Positions 25,613 to 30,784 of a stretch of 64,000 nucleotides of DNA are shown piece after piece. Every line of letters begins with the position of its first letter. Position 1 is the stretch's first letter. The notes under the pieces are model-generated. The model had not been told where the DNA came from, searched no databases, and saw only the letters and a program-made list of their open reading frames with translations. The translations under genes were made by a program, and so were the position numbers. The DNA lies in contig BDTW01000008.1 of NCBI GenBank assembly GCA_002897735.1, positions 21,962 to 85,961 on the forward strand, read 5' to 3'. Source of the stretch: a bacterium BMS3Bbin13. Lineage in GTDB: Bacteria; Pseudomonadota; Gammaproteobacteria; 21-64-14.

Positions 25613-25976
25613 GGGGGCGACCTGGCTTCGACGCGGGTTACAAAACCGGAGGTGCATGCCGAGGATGCAGATATCCTCGTAAATCCATCTGCAAAACCAT
25701 AGTTGCCAACGACAGCAACTTCGCACTCGCTGCTTAAAAACCAGTAGAGTGTCGTCGGACTGGAGCCGTGCCTGTGCGTTCAGATTCCCGGCGTCATCTC
25801 TCACAGGATCGCGGTGACGCTCTCCCAGGGCGGATCCGCTAAAAACCCACTGGGATCGCTCACGGTTTCCCCCGCCCGTCGGGTGGCCATGAGTTAAATC
25901 AATAGGCGCGGACAAGCATGTAGAGCCAAGGGCGGAGAACTTGCGGACGGGGGTTCGATTCCCCCCGCCTCCACCA
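25613..25976 (+). ncRNA. ssrA: tmRNA (ssrA), tag ANDSNFALAA
   Basis: 364-nt one-piece tmRNA. The 5' GGGGGCG pairs with 3' CGCCTCC over seven positions, including the G3-T pair recognised by alanyl-tRNA synthetase. The T-arm GGGTTCGATTCCC and the encoded CCA (25974-25976) are present. The resume codon begins at 25705 and the tag reads A-N-D-S-N-F-A-L-A-A before TAA (25735-25737); with the charged alanine the peptide is AANDSNFALAA. The ending ALAA is the ClpXP degron. The tRNA-like 3' end is a frequent integration site, and the accessory segment starts right after it. Confidence 0.97.
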
Positions 25977-25981
25977 ATACC

Positions 25982-26012
25982 AAAAGGCCAACCCGTCCGG
26001 GTTGGCCTTTTT
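25982..26012 (+). terminator. Intrinsic terminator of ssrA
   Basis: Nine-base-pair stem GGCCAACCC-GTCC-GGGTTGGCC flanked by AAAA and TTTTT. It starts 6 bp after the tmRNA 3' end. Confidence 0.9.
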
Positions 26013-26264
26013 CGTTAGGAAAGGCTTTGTATTCCCGCGGGTTCCCGCGGAAAGCCGTGGACTTCGAGCGCCGCCCTTCCACCTTCTCCAGCCCGGGATT
26101 TCTCTCTGATAGCGCCGATCCTCTCTGTTTTTTAGAGGATGAGCATGTGGCGAAGTCCGGAAGTTACCAACCATTTGTTCTTTTGAATTCAGCACCTTGG
26201 CGCCGGACTAATGGAGGAGGTTAAATCGGTTGAATCGGCATGCGATTCGATAAATCGACCTACC

Positions 26265-26693
26265 TTAAAGGCCTTTCTTGTGGCCTTTGTCCTTGCGCGA
26301 GGACTTCTTTCTCGTTGGTGTTGCCTTCGACGCAGTTGCCCCCACGTCATCTGGCAAAACGGACTGTGCGAACAAATGAACTTTTCCTTCGACAGCCAAC
26401 CGCGCTAACAGATAGACTGTGCTCTCTTCCGACAACTCCAGTCGCCTGGCCAGATCAGCCGCATCATGCGAGTTACCGTCATACAATAAATCCGCTACCG
26501 CCTCTTCCTTTCCGGCAAGCCAGTCCCCGAACAGGCCCTGCAACTCAGGGGTCGCGAAGGCAGCCAGCGCCGTGGTCTTCTGCAGGGCGGCCAGCATCTC
26601 CTTGCACATCTGCATGGGACCGCCTTCACCACCGCCCATCATCTTCTTCATCATCTCCATCCCCATCTGGGGGTTCATGCCTGGTTTGTCCAT
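26265..26693 (-). CDS. Met-rich protein with HTH-like segment, unrecognised
   Basis: 142 aa in three parts. Residues 1-33 are a methionine cluster (11 Met, with one Cys in PMQMCKEML) and a glycine patch GGGEGG. Residues ~75-108 read like a winged helix (DAADLARRLELSEESTVYLLARLAVEGKV). The last ~25 residues are Lys/Ser-rich (KKSSRKDKGHKKGL). No signal peptide, so a cytoplasmic protein is expected. The ribosome-binding site AGAGGA is well placed before ATG 26693. It is third in the operon after the methyltransferase and the 87-aa Met-rich protein. Metal binding by the Met/Cys cluster and DNA binding by the HTH are inference only. Confidence 0.75.
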   Translation of the reverse strand: MDKPGMNPQMGMEMMKKMMGGGEGGPMQMCKEMLAALQKTTALAAFATPELQGLFGDWLAGKEEAVADLLYDGNSHDAADLARRLELSEESTVYLLARLAVEGKVHLFAQSVLPDDVGATASKATPTRKKSSRKDKGHKKGL

Positions 26694-26713
26694 GTGATTG
26701 TCCTCTTGTCGCT

Positions 26714-26977
26714 TCAGTTGCTTGCCTGGGCTTTCAGCCCATCCATCATGCGCTCCAGCATGGCTTGGGCAAGATCCTTCCTATCGGCCGGTTCCAGCGC
26801 GGAAAACATCATGTTCATGCAGCGTGGCATCATGTTCTGCATGAATTCCATGCGGTCTTCAGGGCGCATTTCCTTGAACACGCTGTCCATCATGGACTCC
26901 ATCATGCGAGGCATGTCCTCCGGCCTCATCATCCCTGACATCATCTTTTCCATAATCTTCTGCATTGTTTCTTTCAT
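26714..26977 (-). CDS. Met-rich small protein, unrecognised
   Basis: 87 aa, of which 23 are methionine, mostly in MM pairs every 3-7 residues (KMMSGMM, PRMMESMMD, QNMMPRCMNMM) with a single Cys in MMPRCM. Helix-favouring and charged residues separate the pairs, so amphipathic helices with a thioether face are likely. No signal peptide or transmembrane segment. The start follows the methyltransferase stop by 5 bp and its GAGGTG ribosome-binding site lies in that gene's last codons, implying translational coupling. Met-rich motifs bind Cu(I) or Ag(I) in known copper proteins; that role here is a hypothesis. Confidence 0.8.
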   Translation of the reverse strand: MKETMQKIMEKMMSGMMRPEDMPRMMESMMDSVFKEMRPEDRMEFMQNMMPRCMNMMFSALEPADRKDLAQAMLERMMDGLKAQASN

Positions 26978-26982
26978 GCTTG

Positions 26983-27591
26983 TTACACCTCATTTGTCTG
27001 TTTATTGAAGACCGCGCCATAGTGGTAGGGGCCGACCTCGACCACCTTCTCCAATGAAAAGCCGGCTGGCTCGGCCACCTGCTGCATGTCTTCTGGCTCC
27101 ATGCGCAATTCCGTGTCAGGGCCACGTGGCTGCCCCAGCACAGTGGTTTCTTCACGGGGGAGCCGGTGCCAGTTGACCACGACGAAACGGCCACCGGGCT
27201 TGAGCGCCTGATACACCGACCGGGCAAGCCCGGTCTTGTCTGGCACGCCATGGAAGGTGTTGGCGATGAACACCAGATCCACGAGCCCGGAGATCTGTTT
27301 GGGCAATTCCCGGGCGTCGCTCAGGACGGCATGGAAATTGGGGTGTCCGTCGCAGGCCTTTTTCGCCCGTTCGAGCAGCGCCTCGTCCAGGTCCACCGCC
27401 CATATCTTGCCGGGATGGACCAGCTCACACATGGGCCGGGTGAAGTGGCCGTCGCCACAGCACAGATCGACAACGGTCATCCCGGGTTGCATGCCGACGG
27501 TCCGCAGCACGGCTTCCGGGTCGGGCCACAGGGCTTCCCACCAATCCTTGTCCGGCATCAGGGTCGAGGGAAATCGGGTATCTTGATTCAT
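26983..27591 (-). CDS. Class I SAM-dependent methyltransferase, substrate unknown
   Basis: 202 aa with motif I VVDLCCGDGHFTRPM (about 40-54; Cys-Cys inside the glycine loop is unusual), acidic motif II WAVDLDEALLERAK, and motif IV LVDLVFIANTFHGVPDK. A post-motif stretch LKPGGRFVVVNWHRLP follows. The layout is Methyltransf_11/25 (UbiE-like). Arsenite methyltransferases (ArsM) are longer and have a characteristic Cys set that I do not see aligned here, so ArsM identity is not supported. It heads a three-gene operon with two Met-rich proteins and lies downstream of the 16-bp-period operator at 27629-27666. The ribosome-binding site GGAG precedes ATG 27591. Confidence 0.85.
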   Translation of the reverse strand: MNQDTRFPSTLMPDKDWWEALWPDPEAVLRTVGMQPGMTVVDLCCGDGHFTRPMCELVHPGKIWAVDLDEALLERAKKACDGHPNFHAVLSDARELPKQISGLVDLVFIANTFHGVPDKTGLARSVYQALKPGGRFVVVNWHRLPREETTVLGQPRGPDTELRMEPEDMQQVAEPAGFSLEKVVEVGPYHYGAVFNKQTNEV

Positions 27592-27628
27592 GGGGGCTCC
27601 GTTTGACTTTCAGGCGGGACTCGCGGAA

Positions 27629-27666
27629 TATATGCGCATCGACTCATATGCGAGCGTACACATATG
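27629..27666. promoter_or_regulatory. Operator array A: three YATATG hexamers at 16-bp period
   Basis: TATATG at 27629, CATATG at 27645 and CATATG at 27661, exactly 16 bp start to start. It lies between the divergent methyltransferase operon and the GST-like gene. A -10-like TATATT for the methyltransferase direction (27632-27627) overlaps the first hexamer, so a bound protein should block that promoter. The same array occurs at 28706-28743 before the ArsR gene. Confidence 0.75.
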
Positions 27667-27709
27667 AACGACACCGGGTCAACCGGTTTGTTCCCGAGGG
27701 AAACCAGCC

Positions 27710-28369
27710 ATGCCCCAGATCCAGTTCTTCTACAATGACGTCTGCCCCTTCGCCTACCGCGTACGCCTGGCCTTGGCGGAAAAGGGGATCGCGCACGAGG
27801 CCCGGGTGATCGACCTGCAGAACATCCCGGACTGGTATGCCGAGATCTCCCCCACGGGCAAGGTCCCCCTGCTCAAGGTGGACGACGCCGTGGTCTGGGA
27901 GAGCACCGTCATCAACGAGTTCCTCGAGGATCTGTTTCCGGAACCGCCGCTGCTGCCCCGCGAGCCGGTCGCCCGGGCGCACGCCCGCATCTGGATCGAA
28001 TACTGCAACGGCACCTTCCAGCCCAACTGCTGCGGACTGGTGTTCGAACTGGACGAGAGCCGACACGCGGGCATCCGTGAGGCGCTCCTCGACAGCCTGC
28101 AGACCATTGAGGAGGCGCTGGCCGCGACCGCCGGCCCCTACTGGCTGGGCGAGAAAGTCGGCCTGGTGGACCTCACCTACTATCCTTTCTTCGAGCACAT
28201 GCCGACATTGAGCGAATACCGGGGATTCGAACTGCCCGACAACCTGCCCAACGTGCACCGCTGGCTTTCCGCGATGCGGGAGCGTCCGTCGGTCCAGGTC
28301 AACCGCCAGCCGGCCGAGTTCTACATCGAGGCATACCGGCCTTATGTCGAAGGGCGTTACGGGAAATAG
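27710..28369 (+). CDS. Glutathione S-transferase-like protein, omega-type active site
   Basis: 219 aa. The N-terminal thioredoxin fold starts with FFYNDVCPFAYRVRLALAEKGI, whose CPFA is the Cys-type active site of omega GSTs rather than the Ser/Tyr of others. NPTGKVPLL-like SPTGKVPLLKVDD and WESTVINEFLEDLF are the glutathione-binding elements. The helical C-terminal domain has a Cys pair (FQPNCCGLVF). Omega-class enzymes act as thiol transferases, and some reduce methylated arsenicals or dehydroascorbate; the substrate here is unknown. It is divergent from the methyltransferase across operator A and convergent with the 60-aa peptide. GAGGGAA precedes ATG 27710. Confidence 0.85.
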   Translation: MPQIQFFYNDVCPFAYRVRLALAEKGIAHEARVIDLQNIPDWYAEISPTGKVPLLKVDDAVVWESTVINEFLEDLFPEPPLLPREPVARAHARIWIEYCNGTFQPNCCGLVFELDESRHAGIREALLDSLQTIEEALAATAGPYWLGEKVGLVDLTYYPFFEHMPTLSEYRGFELPDNLPNVHRWLSAMRERPSVQVNRQPAEFYIEAYRPYVEGRYGK

Positions 28370-28386
28370 GCCGGGTGTACCGAAAT

Positions 28387-28414
28387 GGGTGCCTGGCCCG
28401 GGGGTCAGGCACCC
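28387..28414. terminator. Hairpin between convergent GST-like and Met-rich peptide genes
   Basis: Perfect 9-bp stem GGGTGCCTG / CAGGCACCC around a 10-nt loop, 17 bp after the GST-like stop and 6 bp beyond the stop of the facing peptide gene. No long T-run on either side, so the bidirectional terminator role is tentative. Confidence 0.45.
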
Positions 28415-28420
28415 GTCGGC

Positions 28421-28603
28421 TCAGGATTCGTGGGACGAATCCTCCGCCTTTGCCGCCACGGCCCGGTCGGGCGTCGTTTCCGACGATTCCCCGGTCTTGG
28501 AACCGTTCATTATCGCCATGCATCCCTGCATCACTCCCATGCCTTTTTCCATCATGCCGGCGGGATTCATGTTACTCATCATGTTGCTGCACTTCTTCAT
28601 CAT
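28421..28603 (-). CDS. Met/Cys-rich 60-residue peptide, unrecognised
   Basis: Starts MMKKCSNMMSNMNPAGMMEK: the first 32 residues contain 11 Met and 2 Cys, then a polar, acidic tail (GESSETTPDRAVAAKAEDSSHES). No hydrophobic signal sequence. AGAGGA lies 8 nt before the first ATG. It is transcribed divergently from the ArsR-type gene across operator B and shows the same composition as the N-terminal part of the 142-aa protein and the 87-aa protein. Composition suggests soft-metal chelation; no function is established. Confidence 0.7.
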   Translation of the reverse strand: MMKKCSNMMSNMNPAGMMEKGMGVMQGCMAIMNGSKTGESSETTPDRAVAAKAEDSSHES

Positions 28604-28705
28604 GGCGCGTTCCTCTAATGATCGGGTTTCGCGGGATTGCTCCGGGCAACGGCGCTTTGACAACCTGCCCGGGATTGCGGAACATGCTGAGAGTGAGCCT
28701 ATACA

Positions 28706-28743
28706 CATATGAGCGTGCCCGCATATGAGTAGTAACGCATATG
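28706..28743. promoter_or_regulatory. Operator array B: three CATATG hexamers at 16-bp period
   Basis: CATATG at 28706, 28722 and 28738, exactly 16 bp apart. The second contains the start codon of the ArsR-type gene and the third lies within its first codons. It matches array A in spacing and hexamer. A protein bound here would block both the regulator and the divergent Met/Cys-rich peptide. Confidence 0.75.
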
Positions 28744-29063
28744 ATTGCGGGTCTGTCAAGACCCTGAGTGGATTGTTTAAGCTGCTGGCCGAGCCCAACC
28801 GCCTGCGCATCCTGTGCAGCCTGGGCCTGGAATGCCGACCGGTCTCGGACATCGTCGAGGCCACGGGTCTGAGTCAGACCAACGTCTCCTTCCACTTGCG
28901 GGCCCTGCGCGAGGCGGGCCTGGTGCGGCCGGAGCGGCGCGGACCCTACATCTATTACTGCCTCCCGGATCCCGCCCTGCTCAAGCTGCTGGACGACTTT
29001 CGCCACTGGCACGACCAGCGAACAGCCAACGGGGCATCCCCACCTTCCACAGGGCGACGATAA
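28725..29063 (+). CDS. ArsR/SmtB-family transcriptional repressor
   Basis: 112 aa. Winged helix: LSGLFKLLAEPNRLRILCSLGLE, PVSDIVEATGLSQTNVSFHLRALREAGLVRPERRGPYIYYCLPDP. The ELCVCDL metal motif of SmtB/ArsR is replaced by ECRPVSDI. Cysteines are at about 8 (AYDCGS), 31, 37 and 84, so a thiolate inducer site is possible but not a standard one. The start codon lies inside operator B and no ribosome-binding site is visible. It most likely autoregulates and also acts at operator A. The stop is 3 bp from the terminal repeat of the downstream transposase element. Confidence 0.88.
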   Translation: MSSNAYDCGSVKTLSGLFKLLAEPNRLRILCSLGLECRPVSDIVEATGLSQTNVSFHLRALREAGLVRPERRGPYIYYCLPDPALLKLLDDFRHWHDQRTANGASPPSTGRR

Positions 29064-29066
29064 TCC

Positions 29067-29848
29067 AAAAAGGGGTCAGTACCCTTTCTCTTCCTTCCGC
29101 GGCCTTCCTCGTCTGGCCTGCCCCACCTTACGCCCGATGGTCCGTTCTATCTCGCCCCGAAACCGATCATTGCCCAGCGGCGTCCCGCTCTGAACCGCGG
29201 CCTGAATGTTGTGTACCTGATCCGGCTCGAGCGCATTACGAAACAGTTCCCGATAAGCAAATTGCCGGGAACCGGGATCCCGCCCGAGCTCGCGGTACAG
29301 GGCGTGGCCCGTCACCACTAAGTCGCGATGCCCCGTTGCGTTGGTGCGGTAACTGGACCAACGATAGTCGATCGGCTTACCGACCATCCCGGCACGCACG
29401 GGATTGAGCTCGATGTATCGCATGCAGGCGAGCAAATAGTCGTCCGACGCAATGATAGAGCCTTTATGCCTCCCCTCCCACAATGTGCCTGTCTTGCCGT
29501 ACGTATGATTGATATAGGGCACGTAATGGCGTCCGACATACTGAATGGTCCAGCTGATGGCCCCGGGAACGTCCGGCGTGACGAGAAGATGGACGTGATT
29601 GGTCATCAGACAATAAGCATGGACCTTGCAACCATGTCTATTGGCACCCTCGGCCAAGCGCTTCAGGTAAACTCCGTAATCTCCAGCGTCAAAAAACACC
29701 GCTTGCCGGCAGTTCCCGCGCTGGATTACATGCGCAGCAATGCCCGGGAAATAGAATCGGGGCTTGCGAGGCATACGAACATCCTTGTTCAATCCGCATC
29801 TGCTGGAAGCTTAACAGGGTGATACGCTAAAGGGTACTGACCCCTTTT
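29067..29848. mobile_element. REP-associated tyrosine transposase element with 20-bp inverted ends
   Basis: The left end AAAAGGGGTCAGTACCCTTT (29068-29087) and right end AAAGGGTACTGACCCCTTTT (29829-29848) are perfect inverted repeats enclosing one transposase gene on the minus strand. The transposase stop codon lies inside the left repeat. Flanking duplication was not detected. The interval is lower in G+C than the neighbouring core genes. Confidence 0.85.
29076..29774 (-). CDS. REP-associated tyrosine transposase (RAYT, Y1_Tnp family)
   Basis: 232 aa. The HUH metal site is HVH in LMTNHVHLLVTP (about 58-69). The downstream tyrosine region reads YVGRHYVPYINHTYGKTGTLWEGRHKGS, followed by DDYLLACMRYIELNPVRAGMV and YRWSSY, all typical of the family. 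The C-terminus is basic (RRGRPRKEEKGY). I used ATG 29774 (MPRKPRFYFPG). These enzymes act on single-stranded REP-type palindromes. Its reading frame is complete, so it may be active. Confidence 0.93.
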   Translation of the reverse strand: MPRKPRFYFPGIAAHVIQRGNCRQAVFFDAGDYGVYLKRLAEGANRHGCKVHAYCLMTNHVHLLVTPDVPGAISWTIQYVGRHYVPYINHTYGKTGTLWEGRHKGSIIASDDYLLACMRYIELNPVRAGMVGKPIDYRWSSYRTNATGHRDLVVTGHALYRELGRDPGSRQFAYRELFRNALEPDQVHNIQAAVQSGTPLGNDRFRGEIERTIGRKVGQARRGRPRKEEKGY

Positions 29849-30047
29849 CCCCCTTCTCGACCGCTGCAATCCACACTCAACGACCGGTGGACCCGACGTG
29901 TCATCGAGGATAGCGGCAACCCGAAAAACGCGGGTATTGGACAACGAAAGGCGAAAAACGCAGAATAGCGGAGATTACAGGGTCCGGTACCCGGCGGGCA
30001 TACGTGCGGATGCCGGGTTTATGTGTCCAAGCAAAGTGGAGTACCGA

Positions 30048-30455
30048 ATGGCAAAGAAAGCTGTGAAGAGAGCAATGACCAAGAAAACGGGCCGAAAGAA
30101 AAAGGCTTCTACGGTTTCGGCCTCCGTCGGACCCGCCGTGAGGGGTAAGGCGTGGACCCAGGCGCAGACGATACGGCACTTGGCGGAAACCTCCGGGCTG
30201 CCCGCCACACAGGCCAAGGCCCTGTTCGCCGAACTCAGCGTCGTCGCGGAACGGCATTTGAAGAAGGGATCGGTCGGGACGTTCACCATCCCGGGCCTGG
30301 CGCGGTTGCGGGTGACCATGCGGCCGAAAAGCAAGGCCCGCCAGGGCCGTAATCCGTTCACGGGCGAGGAGATCACCATCCCGGCGAAGCCCGCACGGAG
30401 GGCGTTGCGCGCCCGGCCGGTCAAGGCGATCAAGGACAAGGTGGAAGGGAAGTAA
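30048..30455 (+). CDS. HU-like DNA-binding protein with basic N-terminal tail
   Basis: 135 aa. Residues 1-35 are Lys-rich (MAKKAVKRAMTKKTGRKKKAS), histone H1-like. An HU-type fold follows: WTQAQTIRHLAETSGLPATQAKALFAELSVVAERHLKKGSVGTFTIPGLARLRV. The DNA-binding arm KARQGRNPFTGEEITIPAKPARRALRARPVKAIKDKV is of the kind found in HU/IHF proteins. GTGGAG precedes ATG 30048. Upstream frame extension is rejected. Expected role: nucleoid protein. A long imperfect hairpin (30462-30494) follows the stop. Confidence 0.9.
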   Translation: MAKKAVKRAMTKKTGRKKKASTVSASVGPAVRGKAWTQAQTIRHLAETSGLPATQAKALFAELSVVAERHLKKGSVGTFTIPGLARLRVTMRPKSKARQGRNPFTGEEITIPAKPARRALRARPVKAIKDKVEGK

Positions 30456-30461
30456 GAAAGG

Positions 30462-30681
30462 CACGGCATGGGGGGATATCGCCCCCCCGCCGTGTATACG
30501 GCGAACAAGAGCCGGTGGCACGAAGACAGGGGGATTCTTTGGTTTCGCCCCCCCCATCCCATCCTTCTCCCGGTGGGAGAAGGAACCACCGATTCGGATT
30601 AGTGGGAAATCCATAGGGTTCCGGTACCCCGGTGCGGTGCCGTGCCCGGCATGCGAAATGGGACATCCAAGTCCCATTTCG
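30462..30681. repeat. Three hairpins in the HU-aldolase interval (30456-30784)
   Basis: (1) 30462-30494: CACGGC...GCCGTG enclosing G6/C6, just after the HU-like gene. (2) 30563-30583: perfect 9-bp stem CCTTCTCCC-GGT-GGGAGAAGG. (3) 30654-30681: perfect 11-bp stem CGAAATGGGAC-ATCCAA-GTCCCATTTCG. None is followed by a T-run. The 329-bp interval shows no credible gene. Dispersed palindromic repeats are the best reading. Confidence 0.7.
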
Positions 30682-30784
30682 TCTTGCGCCCGGCGACAAG
30701 CACTCGCCCCCCTCCCGCCGTTCTGCGTTCGTCTCCGCTCGAAAGATAGCGCTACCGTCGAGTCGCGCTTGTTCCCGCCTGTTA

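Noticed and set aside
26100..26150. ATCCTCT...AGAGGAT stem near 26118-26140 as a terminator for the Met-rich operon
   Set aside because: The T-run lies in the loop rather than after the stem, so it does not fit an intrinsic terminator in either direction.
25894..26195. Minus-strand frames reading out of the tmRNA 3' end (GGIEPPS / RRGESNPRP type peptides)
   Set aside because: Well-known spurious translations of tRNA-like 3' ends; the region is tmRNA plus terminator.
26983..27591. Arsenite methyltransferase (ArsM) identity for the methyltransferase
   Set aside because: Too short and without the conserved ArsM cysteine arrangement, despite the ArsR and GST neighbours.
30654..30681. 11-bp perfect hairpin considered as a terminator
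   Set aside because: No T-run on either strand; treated as a repeat.
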